A DNA stretch of 35,243 nucleotides from Mucilaginibacter polytrichastri (GCF_001911425.1 NZ_MPPL01000001.1:4430970-4466212), one strand, 5' to 3'; counted from the stretch's first letter, positions 1-9,352 are shown. Numbers and translations: made by a program. The notes: generated by a model from the letters alone, not told the origin.

Positions 1-375
1 ATTAATTTGCCCGTGAAATGAAAAAACTACCGTTTTTGCCCGGGTTAATCTTTTTAATGTCTTAATAAAAACCAAAGAGCTCCAATCCCCGTGCACATGG
101 ATAGCATCAAACCTTTGAGGTTTAAAAGCGAAGTGTACCAATGCGCGTATATAAAATGCAAATAAAGAAACTGCTTGAGGCTTTATTTTATGATAGGGCC
201 ATTTTTTTAATATCCGGATATCGCTATCAGATATCTTATCTCCTTCACTAAATAATAGTGTTACCGTATGTCCTTGTTTCTGCTGCAAGGCACTAAGTGT
301 CCGTATATGATTTTCCATACCACCGCGCCCATGACTAATAAATGGGTAAATTCTAAGTATGCGTATTCCGCTCAT
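1..375 (-). CDS. GT4-like glycosyltransferase, N-terminal part (cut by window edge)
   Basis: The first 125 codons of a gene continue beyond base 1. The protein starts MSGIRILRIYPFISHGRGGM and has the N-terminal Rossmann pattern of GT-B family 4 glycosyltransferases: a first beta strand, a glycine-rich GRGGMENH loop near residues 17-24, then TLLFSEG and DAIHVHGDW. Such enzymes move a sugar from a nucleotide donor to the growing lipid-linked repeat unit on the cytoplasmic face. The ATG lies one base after the TGA of the preceding gene (TGA-T-ATG), so translation is probably coupled and the gene belongs to the polysaccharide operon. The catalytic C-terminal half is outside the window, so donor and linkage cannot be guessed. 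Confidence 0.85.
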   Translation of the reverse strand, partial: MSGIRILRIYPFISHGRGGMENHIRTLSALQQKQGHTVTLLFSEGDKISDSDIRILKKWPYHKIKPQAVSLFAFYIRALVHFAFKPQRFDAIHVHGDWSSLVFIKTLKRLTRAKTVVFSFHGQIN

Positions 376-376
376 A

Positions 377-1483
377 TCAACTACAATGCATATTCAGCAA
401 CTCATTGCGGTAAATTTCAAACACCTTATTCCATTCGTATTTCTCTTTAACATCATTAAAAGCATTTTTAGCTATTACAGCACCCGAGGCATTGTTTTTA
501 AGCCAACTAATTGCAGCTGATAATTCATTTACAGAAAAATCACTTAATACTAACCCATTATTCATGTCTTTAATTACACCCAAAATTGACCCAACATTAG
601 TGGTAATAATCGGCATCTGTAAAGCCATCGCTTCAACAATTGTACGGGGCATACCCTCGCTTATGGAGTATTGTATATATATATCCGACGCAATGATCGT
701 ATCAATGAGATTTCTTTGATCTACCCAGTCAATAAGTGTAACGCTATCCTGTAGGCCGTTTGTTGCTATATATTCCATATAGCCTGGCTTTAGAAGTCCT
801 CCGCCAATCAATGTTAAATGGAAATTAATATTGGCCTGGTGCAGATTGGTTATAAGCTGTAAATAATTTTTTTCTTTTACAAATCGCCCTACAGATGTAA
901 TTTTAACCATATTACCTATTTCAAAGTTCTCCTTTTTACGGGTAAATACAGACAAATTAACCCGGTTAGGAATTTCTACAATATTTTGGCTATAACCGGC
1001 CGTGTTTAACTTGGCTGTCATCAACCTATTTAAAGAGCGGATTTTGGCAGACCGCTTAAAGGTAAAATCTATTATTTTAGCCAGGGCCTTATTTTTCAAC
1101 GAATCTTTTTTTAGAAATCGAAAATACTCTTCACCATGAATTTCAGTCATTAATGGTATTTTGAATATTTGGCTTGCTACAGCAGCGGCCACCCCTCCAT
1201 GTATAGATGACTGAGCCAGCAAATGAGTTATCTTATATTTCTTTATAATAAACAGTAAATAAAAGCTCGAAAACACAAATATGGCGCTTCTGTTAATTAT
1301 TTTTGGTATTAAGTGCAATGTAATATTACCCTCGGTACTTGTATTAAAACGATTATTTTTAGCTCTGGCAAATACATGATAATGCTCAAACCCAATGGCA
1401 AGCTCCACCCAATTTTTTTTTGTAAAATGGTGTTCGCTTACAGGCGGATATTTATTTGCACTTATATGTAAGAGTACTGCCAT
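377..1483 (-). CDS. GT4 family glycosyltransferase
   Basis: The 368-residue protein has the usual length of a GT-B family 4 glycosyltransferase. The N-terminal half contains THLLAQSSIHGG and PLMTEIHGEEYF, as in GT4 acceptor domains. The C-terminal half has the donor-domain signatures ITSVGRFVKEKN, LTLIGGG and the E-x7-E motif EGMPRTIVEAM followed by PIITTNVGS. It probably adds one sugar of the exopolysaccharide repeat unit at the inner membrane. Its ATG overlaps the stop codon of the upstream glycosyltransferase (TAATG), and its own stop is one base from the next start, so three GT4 genes form a coupled run. Sugar specificity cannot be read from sequence. Confidence 0.92.
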   Translation of the reverse strand: MAVLLHISANKYPPVSEHHFTKKNWVELAIGFEHYHVFARAKNNRFNTSTEGNITLHLIPKIINRSAIFVFSSFYLLFIIKKYKITHLLAQSSIHGGVAAAVASQIFKIPLMTEIHGEEYFRFLKKDSLKNKALAKIIDFTFKRSAKIRSLNRLMTAKLNTAGYSQNIVEIPNRVNLSVFTRKKENFEIGNMVKITSVGRFVKEKNYLQLITNLHQANINFHLTLIGGGLLKPGYMEYIATNGLQDSVTLIDWVDQRNLIDTIIASDIYIQYSISEGMPRTIVEAMALQMPIITTNVGSILGVIKDMNNGLVLSDFSVNELSAAISWLKNNASGAVIAKNAFNDVKEKYEWNKVFEIYRNELLNMHCS

Positions 1484-2658
1484 TAGTTGCCGAAAATTAT
1501 ATTAATATACATCTGTGCAACAACCTCTGTTGAATATCTTACAACACGGGTTAAATTTTCATCACTCAATTCTTTTTGCATTTGGTTGTTGCTGGCTAAC
1601 GCCTTTAACTTATTTGCAAAATCATCTCTATCATTTTTATCAACCATAAATTGCAACTGTTTTTCGCCTAAAATATCACCTATGCCACCGGCATTTGTAG
1701 TTATAATAGGCAGGCCAACAGCCATAGCTTCGATAAGTACACGCGGAAAACCCTCTGTAAACGTTGGGTTGATAAAAATATCTGCAGTTTTGTAATATTC
1801 TTGTATAACATTATTGGGCATGCCCCCCATCACTTTTATTTTATCCTGTAGGCCAGCCTTGTTTACTATATCTTGCAACTCCTTTTTTTCACCACCGTCG
1901 CCTATTACTATGGCAATATAATTATCAAAAGAGCCTTTATAAAACTCTTGTAATATATAGGGCATGTAAAACAAACTTTTGCGTACCGACGAAAGGCGGT
2001 GAACAAATAATATGACTTTCTTGCTCTCCTCTATCCCCAGTTTTTGTTTAAGCGCCTTTTTGTTATCACTGCGGTTAAATCTTTTCAGGTCAATATCATT
2101 GTATAAAATAAGGATTTTAGATGCATTAACCCCGCATACATCGCTGTAGTATGCTTTCATGCTCTCGGGGCCGGTAACAAACCATGTTGTAAAGCGCTTT
2201 ACCAGGTTAAACGGTAATGTGCTTTTTAGGTAGTTCATTATCTTTTTCCGGCCGAAGGGTAAGGAGTCATTAAACTCCTTTACAGTACCGCTATGCCAGT
2301 AGTAAACTTCTAAAGTACCGGTAATTGATACGGCAATGGCAGTTAAGGCCGCAAAAGATGATATGCGTATAAACACTTTAGAGAATCCTTTTTTAGCCAA
2401 ACCATTAAGAATACTATACAGTTCTAATGGCCTGCTTATTTTGCCACTTTTCTTTTGTGCTATTACTTGAATATTAGGATGATTAATTTGCGGATCATCT
2501 TTACATTTTTCGATAACTAAAGCAATTTCAACCCCTGCATCAGCTATTTCATAGAGTAAATTAATTACATGAAAAAAATGTTCTTCGCTATTTTTAGCAT
2601 ACCGGTTAAGGATGTATATGAGCTTTTTTACAGGTTTAATAGAAAAATCTTGGTCCAT
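1483..2658 (-). CDS. GT4 family glycosyltransferase
   Basis: A 391-residue GT-B fold glycosyltransferase of family GT4. The N-terminal region carries EEHFFHVINLLYEIADAGVE, the usual first Rossmann helix after strand 1. Near the middle are YYWHSGTVKEF and FVTGPESMKAYY, and the donor domain has VILFVHRLSSVRKSL, AIVIGDGGEKKEL and the E-x7-E motif in EGFPRVLIEAMAVGLPIITT. The predicted role is transfer of one sugar onto the undecaprenyl-linked exopolysaccharide unit. It lies 24 bases downstream of the SGNH gene and overlaps the next glycosyltransferase by one base. There is no signal peptide, in keeping with a cytoplasmic, membrane-associated enzyme. Donor and acceptor are unknown. Confidence 0.92.
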   Translation of the reverse strand: MDQDFSIKPVKKLIYILNRYAKNSEEHFFHVINLLYEIADAGVEIALVIEKCKDDPQINHPNIQVIAQKKSGKISRPLELYSILNGLAKKGFSKVFIRISSFAALTAIAVSITGTLEVYYWHSGTVKEFNDSLPFGRKKIMNYLKSTLPFNLVKRFTTWFVTGPESMKAYYSDVCGVNASKILILYNDIDLKRFNRSDNKKALKQKLGIEESKKVILFVHRLSSVRKSLFYMPYILQEFYKGSFDNYIAIVIGDGGEKKELQDIVNKAGLQDKIKVMGGMPNNVIQEYYKTADIFINPTFTEGFPRVLIEAMAVGLPIITTNAGGIGDILGEKQLQFMVDKNDRDDFANKLKALASNNQMQKELSDENLTRVVRYSTEVVAQMYINIIFGN

Positions 2659-2682
2659 TATAAGCTAATTTTCACTAACAGT

Positions 2683-3666
2683 TTAATTATTATTGCTACC
2701 TGTTTTTAGTTTATCTTTAATTATAGTAACCATTTTACGGGTAAAAACATCAGCCCCAATATTATTCAAATGTAATCGATTGGCAAATAGTTCGGGATGG
2801 TTGGCAAAAGTAGTATCTATAGAAAAATCATACAAAATGGATCCATATCTTTTTTGTACTTGTTTTTTAAAGTTGTTAACTATCTCCTGGTCGTTAGTTT
2901 TGTAAAATTTAGGCGGGATAACCACAACCACTTTAACACCTTTTTTTTGCGCAGTGTTCACAAAATCATAAAACGAATCATATATCAACTGATCTGGTTT
3001 GGTATTACCAAAGCCATAGTCACTAAACTCCATTTTTAACAGCCGGTCTTCGGGCTTTGCCAAAAGGGGTTCATATCCTTTTAGTTTCAGTATTTTTTCA
3101 TCATCGCCACCGGGCGCATAGTTAGCTTGCAAAAGATAAAGAAGCTGAGAATTATATTTATAAACAGATGAAATTCGGGCTTTTAATACAGCTGATTTAA
3201 AATCATCGAGGCCATCAAGAATTTTGAAATTTTCTTTTGCAGCATTACTATAATAGGGCAATACCTGCGATATGAGAGCAGCCTGCTCAAACCCTTTTCC
3301 AATTAGCTCCTGGCTTCTGATGTCAATTACAATTAGCTTGGGGATATATCTTTTTAAAATAAAATGCAGTTGCACATCATGAAATATTGGGCACATGGCA
3401 GGTTCGGCCACGCTTCGTACCGGTAATTTGAGTGCTTGCGAAATTAAAGGTACATCATAATTATTGCGGCCTGTTGATGGGCCAAAAACAATTACATCCT
3501 CATTGGCTTTTGTAAATGCGATGTTGGAAGCTGTATATTTTCCGGCTTTCTGGGTTTTGGTTAAATGCGCAAATACTAAGCCTAATGCCCTATCGGTTAT
3601 AAACAAAACCATCAGGAATATTGATCCTTTGATAAAAAAGGTTTTCAGATCTTTATTTATAGCCAT
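2683..3666 (-). CDS. Membrane-anchored SGNH/GDSL-like protein, probable partner of the MBOAT acyltransferase
   Basis: The protein has 327 residues. One N-terminal membrane segment (about residues 12-32) is followed by a soluble, probably periplasmic domain. VFGPSTGRNNY at 60-70 matches the SGNH block I with Ser64 as candidate nucleophile, and LHLNNIGAD at 298-306 matches the last block with candidate His299. The family usually has Asp three residues before that His (DxxH); here it is Asn296. The gene starts one base after the MBOAT stop (TAA-G-ATG). In alginate, cellulose and teichoic-acid systems an MBOAT protein passes acyl groups to an SGNH-type protein such as AlgX/AlgJ or DltD, so O-acylation of the exported polymer is the most likely role. 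An esterase is the alternative. Confidence 0.72.
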   Translation of the reverse strand: MAINKDLKTFFIKGSIFLMVLFITDRALGLVFAHLTKTQKAGKYTASNIAFTKANEDVIVFGPSTGRNNYDVPLISQALKLPVRSVAEPAMCPIFHDVQLHFILKRYIPKLIVIDIRSQELIGKGFEQAALISQVLPYYSNAAKENFKILDGLDDFKSAVLKARISSVYKYNSQLLYLLQANYAPGGDDEKILKLKGYEPLLAKPEDRLLKMEFSDYGFGNTKPDQLIYDSFYDFVNTAQKKGVKVVVVIPPKFYKTNDQEIVNNFKKQVQKRYGSILYDFSIDTTFANHPELFANRLHLNNIGADVFTRKMVTIIKDKLKTGSNNN

Positions 3667-3667
3667 C

Positions 3668-5089
3668 TTAAAACTGAAAATAGATAAACTGGCTGCCGTT
3701 AAATGCCCCCAACTCCAAAATAATTAATATCAAGGCCAGGTAATACGCCCATCTTACGCCCAAATATTTGCTTTTGGAAAAACTAAAGGCTCGAGGATAA
3801 TATTCGTTTTTAATTTCTGCACAAAGCAAAATTGCTAATCCAAAAAACGAATAAATGAGCGATTGAATAGTGCCCAGAAATATTCCCCTTTTCCATATAA
3901 ATATATTCCTGATTACACCCAATGCATCTGCAATAGAATTGGCTCTAAAAAAGATCCATGCAAAACTAACTATTGCAAAAATGCCAATGGTTTTTAACAG
4001 GTTTAACCAAATGCTACTGTAAACAGGTTTATCCCCACTTCTTTTATCGAGCATAGCATTAATCACCATAAACAGGCCATGCAAACCACCCCATATTACG
4101 TAAGTCCAGTTAGCGCCATGCCACAGGCCACTTATTAAAAATACAATTAGCAGGTTTAGTACCCAGCGGTAAAACATTACCCGGTTACCCCCCAACGGAA
4201 TATAAACATAATCGCGAAACCAGGTAGATAAGGAAATATGCCACCGCGACCAAAAATCGCGTATGCTTGTTGCAAAATAAGGGCGGTTAAAGTTTTTCAT
4301 TAATTTAAAACCCATTATTTCTGCCGCCCCTAAGGCCATATCAGAGTAACCCGAAAAGTCGCAATAGATCTGAAATGAAAACAACATGGTTGCCAGTATG
4401 TAGCTTAAGCTGTTAAACTCTTTAGACCCAACATGGTTATAAACTGTGTTTACATAGATGCTTAACCTATCGGCTATTACAGCCTTTTTAAACAAGCCCC
4501 ACAACATCAGCTTTAACCCGTTGGATATATTGGCATAACTAAAAACCTTCTTCTCATAAAACTGATGCAAAATATTCTGCGGCCGTTCAATAGGCCCGGC
4601 CACCAGTTGCGGGTAAAACATCACATACAGGGCATAAATACCGAAATGCTTTTCGGCTTTTTGTTTACCACGGTACACCTCAATAGTATAACTCATAGCC
4701 TGAAATGTATGAAATGACAGCCCTATAGGTAAAAGGATTGATAAATAGGGTATTTTTGCCGGTAACCCAATATAACCAAGTAATACTGAAATATTATCAA
4801 TGGCAAAGTTGTAATATTTAAAAACTGCCAAAACACCAATATTTGCTAACAAGCTTATTAGAAGGATGCCTTTGCGAAACCGGGGGGGGCTGCCTTGAAT
4901 AGCAATGCCTGCAAAATAATCTACAACGATGGTAAATGCCAGTATAAATATATACATGGGCACAAAGGCCATGTAAAAGTAACAGCTGCTAATTAAGAGT
5001 AACAACCACCTGAAGCGATGGGGAAGCACATAATAAAGTGTTGTTACAACGATAAAAAAGATTAGAAACTGAAACGAATTGAACAGCAT
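3668..5089 (-). CDS. MBOAT family O-acyltransferase (AlgI/DltB-like)
   Basis: A 473-residue polytopic protein with the layout of the AlgI branch of the membrane-bound O-acyltransferase family. Signatures include FPQLVAGPIERP-type text (YPQLVAGPIERP, about 158-169), YCDFSGYSDMALG, NFNRPYFATSIRDFWSRWH and the catalytic region SGLWHGANWTYVIWGGLHG, with the invariant His at residue 324. These proteins move an acyl group, usually acetyl, across the inner membrane for transfer to an extracytoplasmic polymer. The next gene encodes an SGNH-like partner one base away, the classic two-gene arrangement. The gene lies 17 bases after the methyltransferase stop in the polysaccharide operon, so O-acetylation of the exopolysaccharide is inferred. 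Confidence 0.93.
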   Translation of the reverse strand: MLFNSFQFLIFFIVVTTLYYVLPHRFRWLLLLISSCYFYMAFVPMYIFILAFTIVVDYFAGIAIQGSPPRFRKGILLISLLANIGVLAVFKYYNFAIDNISVLLGYIGLPAKIPYLSILLPIGLSFHTFQAMSYTIEVYRGKQKAEKHFGIYALYVMFYPQLVAGPIERPQNILHQFYEKKVFSYANISNGLKLMLWGLFKKAVIADRLSIYVNTVYNHVGSKEFNSLSYILATMLFSFQIYCDFSGYSDMALGAAEIMGFKLMKNFNRPYFATSIRDFWSRWHISLSTWFRDYVYIPLGGNRVMFYRWVLNLLIVFLISGLWHGANWTYVIWGGLHGLFMVINAMLDKRSGDKPVYSSIWLNLLKTIGIFAIVSFAWIFFRANSIADALGVIRNIFIWKRGIFLGTIQSLIYSFFGLAILLCAEIKNEYYPRAFSFSKSKYLGVRWAYYLALILIILELGAFNGSQFIYFQF

Positions 5090-5106
5090 TTTAGGTGGTC
5101 GAAATA

Positions 5107-5709
5107 TTATTTTTTCTCAAAAACTCCGATTACTGACTCTGTACTTAAACGCTTAGATAATAAGTACCGGCTCAAATTACCAACTACCGATGTTAAACTA
5201 AAGCGCTCGCCACCATACTTTATAGGCACAATGCTAACATTTAAGTTATGCTCACGGGCTTTATGGTTATAAAAACGAACAATTTGATCATAATTCATCA
5301 TCCAGCGATGACGGTCCAGGCTATTTTCAACACCAAAATTATATTTACCACCTAAACTCCCTTTTACAGAAAATTTATAAACAGATTTCAGATCGTAACA
5401 ATTAGGCAAATTAATAATCAGTACTTTATCAGCAAGTTTAACAATACCATCAAAAATTTGATAAGGGTCATCGGTATGTTCTAGAATATCAATAGCGGTA
5501 ACGCAGTCAAATGTTCTATCTATTTTTAACTGATTGATATCTCCAACATAATTCACAATACCTTTATCATTCTGAAACAAGTCATTGCCATAATAATCAA
5601 TATCATTGTTCAGGTGTGTTTTTAATACACAATCCCTGCAACCAATATCCAATACCGATTTTATATTTCTACCCTCGATAATTTTAGCTACTTCCGAAAT
5701 TCTAAACAT
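5107..5709 (-). CDS. Class I SAM-dependent methyltransferase
   Basis: The 200-residue protein has the class I methyltransferase core. Motif I is VLDIGCRD (19-26), the glycine-rich SAM loop. An acidic residue ends the second strand region in YYGNDLFQ, CVTAIDILEHTDDPYQIF is the typical motif II/III region of the Methyltransf_11/23 type, and VLIINLPNCYD follows as the post-II strand. It has no signal peptide and should act in the cytoplasm. Its place in the operon suggests methylation of a sugar, a sugar nucleotide or the terminal residue of a glycan, where a methyl cap could limit chain length. The substrate is not deducible, and methylation of a lipid or small molecule is possible. Confidence 0.82.
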   Translation of the reverse strand: MFRISEVAKIIEGRNIKSVLDIGCRDCVLKTHLNNDIDYYGNDLFQNDKGIVNYVGDINQLKIDRTFDCVTAIDILEHTDDPYQIFDGIVKLADKVLIINLPNCYDLKSVYKFSVKGSLGGKYNFGVENSLDRHRWMMNYDQIVRFYNHKAREHNLNVSIVPIKYGGERFSLTSVVGNLSRYLLSKRLSTESVIGVFEKK

Positions 5710-5745
5710 TGTTTAAATTTAATAACTATATTATAATAGATACTA

Positions 5746-6879
5746 TTATGGCAATTGTATACCTGTAAATCCTGGCTTAAGAGAACTTTTTATTGTGTTA
5801 AACACTTTTGTGTGTACGTCTTGGCTTACACCATCCTGGAGTTTGGTTATATTAACATTTTTAAAAATAATTTGCTCACCATCTGTCGGTTCATAGTTCA
5901 CTATTTTTATCGCATCGGTGTTATTATGCCAATTAGCATTTTCAACAATTACTTTCCCCTTAAGATTACTACCCTTTGACCCGAACTGTAAAGCCCATTT
6001 AGACCCATCATCATAATGATTGGTAATTTTTATATTACTTGCTTGCGCATCTGCGCCATTTAAGGGGCTTAAGTAAAATGATATACCGTATTGGTTATTT
6101 TTTGTAACAGCGTTTAAAATATTAATGTTATCTAAAATATCTTTGTTGCTATTGGGTTCCAGATCGAGCCCGCACATTGGTTGTGTGCCCGAAGTATTGG
6201 TAAGCACGGGTCCTAAAATTGTGACATTACGGGCGCTAATTACCGAAATTCCATTTCGTCTGTTATCATTACAGTTAACATAGCGTAAGTTTATATTCTC
6301 GCAAAATGCTTGTTTAGGAGTGGTACCTATGTACATGCCGTCTCCCCAGCACTGTTCTATCTTAGCCGAATATATATTGATATTACTGGCCCCCCGTATA
6401 GATATACCCATGCCCCACTCGCCGGTTTTAACTAAGTGGCTGTATTTATCTCCTTTAATTACCACATTGTATACCGATACGTTGGTAACATCATGTATCC
6501 GCAGCATTTCATAGTTTGGTTGCGCAGTTGGCACAAGATTAAGTACGCTGCCTTTTTTAAAATACACTTTCTGGCCGGTATGCAATGTTAATCCCTTATC
6601 ATTTATTAGTATGGGGAAAGCCGGAAAAATAACATTATCGTACTTATTCAGAGCTTGCTGAATATTTACAGTATAATCAACCGAGCCGTTTTTTACATAC
6701 CCGGCAGGCAAGCAATTTTCAATGCTGTAACCACTTTTTAAAATTTGCTGTGCTTCTGTTGCACTATCCGTTGCAGTGGCAAGTGATGTTGCTTTTGCGT
6801 TAACTTGTGAAGTACCTATTAATAACACGGTAAAAGCTATAAAGCTATATCTCAAAAATGTGTTTGCAATATTTGGCAT
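5746..6879 (-). CDS. Secreted right-handed parallel beta-helix protein, possible polysaccharide-modifying enzyme
   Basis: A 377-residue protein with a cleavable-looking signal peptide (residues 1 to about 29, ending VNAKA). A short PDYTVNIQQALNKYD-like segment follows, as in pectin-lyase-fold proteins. From about residue 115 come repeated strand-turn units: VSVYNVVIKG, ISIRGASNINIYSAKIEQ, ENINLRYVNCNDNRRNGISV, VTILGPVLTN, LDNINILNAVTKNNQYGISF. These are typical of right-handed beta-helices (pectate-lyase/GH28-like folds). Beta-helix enzymes encoded in exopolysaccharide operons are often lyases, hydrolases or epimerases acting on the polymer in the periplasm, as AlgG and AlgL do for alginate. 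The catalytic type cannot be named from visible residues. It sits 10 bases before the flippase gene's stop in the same operon. Confidence 0.75.
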   Translation of the reverse strand: MPNIANTFLRYSFIAFTVLLIGTSQVNAKATSLATATDSATEAQQILKSGYSIENCLPAGYVKNGSVDYTVNIQQALNKYDNVIFPAFPILINDKGLTLHTGQKVYFKKGSVLNLVPTAQPNYEMLRIHDVTNVSVYNVVIKGDKYSHLVKTGEWGMGISIRGASNINIYSAKIEQCWGDGMYIGTTPKQAFCENINLRYVNCNDNRRNGISVISARNVTILGPVLTNTSGTQPMCGLDLEPNSNKDILDNINILNAVTKNNQYGISFYLSPLNGADAQASNIKITNHYDDGSKWALQFGSKGSNLKGKVIVENANWHNNTDAIKIVNYEPTDGEQIIFKNVNITKLQDGVSQDVHTKVFNTIKSSLKPGFTGIQLP

Positions 6880-6889
6880 AATGTTTAAT

Positions 6890-8080
6890 TTAAATTGCTT
6901 TAACTAATCTACTTTTATCTACTATAGATTTATAAATTAAATGTGTAAAATTCATTAACTCCGAAAGAAGATATACCAGCAATATAGTATGTAATGATGT
7001 GTAGTTAAACACCTTACAAATACCAAACGATATTAATACAAAAGCTATATAAAAAAACATAGATATATTTAATTCTCTATTATTATAACTTCCTAAAAAC
7101 CGCATTCTCTCCACTATAAACCGGCTATAAGGGTATACTAGCAAACTTAGTATGGCAATTTCGAGTGTGTAAAAATTATGTGTATATATTTTCATGTATA
7201 TTAAGCCCACACTCAAAAAAACAGCTTGTAAACACGCACCAAGCAGAAAGATTTTTTTGCTAAACGATGTGTGATACTTCTCCATATTTTCACGATTTGC
7301 AAAGAACGCTTCAAATGATCTTCCCAGACTCAAAACAAAGCTTGTTATTTTTATAAAAAGTGTATATAATCCTAAAAGGTCGGCCGTTAGTATATTACTG
7401 AACAATACGATGATAATGTTATCTTTTACTCGTTTTATAACAGCATTTAAATAATATGATTTTAATTTATTGATCGAATAATAAGTGTGCTTAACCGGGC
7501 CTGCCACATATTTAAATGAAAAATTTACATTTTTAATAAAATCATTGGCATATAATATTAAACAAATAAGCTGTGCAAATGATGTTGCTAGTATCAAAGA
7601 TGTGGTATCCTTTAAAATATGCATGTAATAAAAGGCGTACATCAATATAATTTTTATTGCTGCCTGGAGTAATAATTGAGTAAAGTATCTATATAGCCTA
7701 TTGGTTGCCTGATAAACAATGTCATAATAATAAAAGCCAATTGTTGTTAAACCATTAAATACAATGATAGAAAAACTTAACCCGGAGAATGAGTGAAAAA
7801 GATATGCTATATATAGTATTAATATAAATGGGGCAGTTGCAACAATGTAAAAAGCCGATAAAATAAATTTATAATCCGAGTCGTCTTGATATTTGAAAAT
7901 AGAATAATTAGGCGGTAAAATGGTATAAATAAGTGAGCACAAGCCGGTAATTGAATTAACAATGGTAAACTGCCCTAAAACACCAAGCCCCAGTTTGTGA
8001 ACAATAATAAAAGTTGTAAAAAAATTAAGCAGGGCGCCTAAAGAGCTTAGAACGGTTATGCTACCTAATTTCTTTAACAT
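6890..8080 (-). CDS. Oligosaccharide flippase, Wzx/MATE-like polysaccharide transporter
   Basis: A 396-residue, very hydrophobic protein with about twelve predicted membrane helices and few charged loops. It starts MLKKLGSITVLSSLGALLNF, the usual start of PST/MOP-superfamily flippases. LGLGVLGQFTIVNSITGLCSL is a good match to the family's second helix, with its conserved G-x-G-x-Y/F-like element. Wzx proteins flip the undecaprenyl-diphosphate-linked repeat unit to the periplasmic face. The start codon lies inside the end of the polymerase gene (20-base overlap), so the two are tightly coupled. The neighbouring Wzy-like, Wza and Wzc genes fit a Wzx/Wzy-dependent pathway. Sequence conservation in this family is low, so the call rests on topology plus context. 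Confidence 0.85.
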   Translation of the reverse strand: MLKKLGSITVLSSLGALLNFFTTFIIVHKLGLGVLGQFTIVNSITGLCSLIYTILPPNYSIFKYQDDSDYKFILSAFYIVATAPFILILYIAYLFHSFSGLSFSIIVFNGLTTIGFYYYDIVYQATNRLYRYFTQLLLQAAIKIILMYAFYYMHILKDTTSLILATSFAQLICLILYANDFIKNVNFSFKYVAGPVKHTYYSINKLKSYYLNAVIKRVKDNIIIVLFSNILTADLLGLYTLFIKITSFVLSLGRSFEAFFANRENMEKYHTSFSKKIFLLGACLQAVFLSVGLIYMKIYTHNFYTLEIAILSLLVYPYSRFIVERMRFLGSYNNRELNISMFFYIAFVLISFGICKVFNYTSLHTILLVYLLSELMNFTHLIYKSIVDKSRLVKAI

Positions 8081-9269
8081 AAGTTTCTTTTAAAAGCATG
8101 TAATATACCATGGTAGGTAACATTAATAAAAACCAAAACATGAAAACGTTTAGATTATTATGAGTAGTTGAGAAGAAAACATTACTTATTAATAACCCCG
8201 AAACCAGCTTTCTGTAATTGGGTGGAAGCTTTCTTAAAGTCAGAAACTGGGTTAATACCAAATAAACAAGAAACAAAAAAGCCGGTACTCCCAACTCATC
8301 CACAACCCTTAAAAAATCATTGTGCGTAACAATTTTATCTGTCGCAGCTAAAAACTCGGAATTCTTGCCCACATACTTAGAAAATTGAAATTGAAACTGG
8401 CCATACCCCACACCGTTAACCGGGTTTTTAGCAACCAAATTTTTTGATGCTTCTGTTATTTCTACGCGTACAAGTGCACTGGGGTCTTTATTAATTGCGG
8501 TAAACCTTTTAGAGCTAATGTATTCAGTTAAATTAATTACCCCAATAGCGCCAATAACAACAACTGCAATAATTGCAATATTAACCATCAGCTTCCTTTT
8601 GTTAGAGATGATGTAAATAACGGCAACTACTACCGAACTAATCATTACGATACGCGAACTAGTACAAAGAATGGCTGCGCTGATTACCAGTACTACTAAC
8701 CGGCCATGTTTTTGATTTAAAAAAAATATGGCCACACTAAAGCCGAGCCCCAAAAAGTAACCTAAATAGTTAGTATTACTGGTTGTAAGCTCTATCCTGG
8801 TACCCTCAAATACAAAGGCAACAATAGTAAATGCAGATACTATAAATGTTAGGTTTTTAAGAAAAATCAATATTCTTTCTAGCCTGTCAAAGTCATTGAT
8901 AGTTTTATACAGGTAAGCTATTACAAAAAATATGGTTATAAAATTTATAAGGCTTGATGAATAGAGCTCGCTATTAATCTTGTTTCCAAGAAAACTAAAT
9001 AAAATAAAAAACAGAAATACAGCTAACGCTTTCCCAATTTTAGTTAAGTGGAAATCAAACCGGTAGTAAACCAGATAGCAAATAATAAGCCATGCCTCGA
9101 TAAGCTGAAATGCTGTTCTGTATACCAGAAATGCAAAATTTGATGATAAGGTTATAAAGCCAATGAATAAAGCAATAACCCCGGCTATATCTTTATTTTT
9201 CCGGTATTCGAAAATAAAGAAATAGCCAAAAAGTATAATTGGTAATATCTGCTTAAATAATACTTCCAT
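8061..9269 (-). CDS. O-antigen polymerase/ligase family protein (Wzy-like)
   Basis: A 402-residue membrane protein with roughly ten to twelve helices. A large periplasmic loop near residues 255-320 contains NPVNGVGYGQFQFQFSKY and VTHNDFLRVVDELG. This G-x-G-x-x-F followed by H-N-x-F/Y-L-x-x-x-x-E-x-G pattern is the hallmark of the Wzy_C/O-antigen ligase domain. In a capsule or exopolysaccharide operon such a protein most likely polymerises flipped repeat units in the periplasm. A ligase (WaaL-type) is the alternative from sequence alone, and context favours polymerase. An 83-base gap separates it from the dehydrogenase gene upstream, the widest in the operon, with no convincing promoter in it. 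Confidence 0.85.
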   Translation of the reverse strand: MEVLFKQILPIILFGYFFIFEYRKNKDIAGVIALFIGFITLSSNFAFLVYRTAFQLIEAWLIICYLVYYRFDFHLTKIGKALAVFLFFILFSFLGNKINSELYSSSLINFITIFFVIAYLYKTINDFDRLERILIFLKNLTFIVSAFTIVAFVFEGTRIELTTSNTNYLGYFLGLGFSVAIFFLNQKHGRLVVLVISAAILCTSSRIVMISSVVVAVIYIISNKRKLMVNIAIIAVVVIGAIGVINLTEYISSKRFTAINKDPSALVRVEITEASKNLVAKNPVNGVGYGQFQFQFSKYVGKNSEFLAATDKIVTHNDFLRVVDELGVPAFLFLVYLVLTQFLTLRKLPPNYRKLVSGLLISNVFFSTTHNNLNVFMFWFLLMLPTMVYYMLLKETYVKEIR

Positions 9270-9352
9270 TATTATATACTTATTACCGGCACTGTATTAA
9301 GCTGCTATTGGTATTACCATTATTATCAAATCGTGTTTGCCATGCTGTTATA

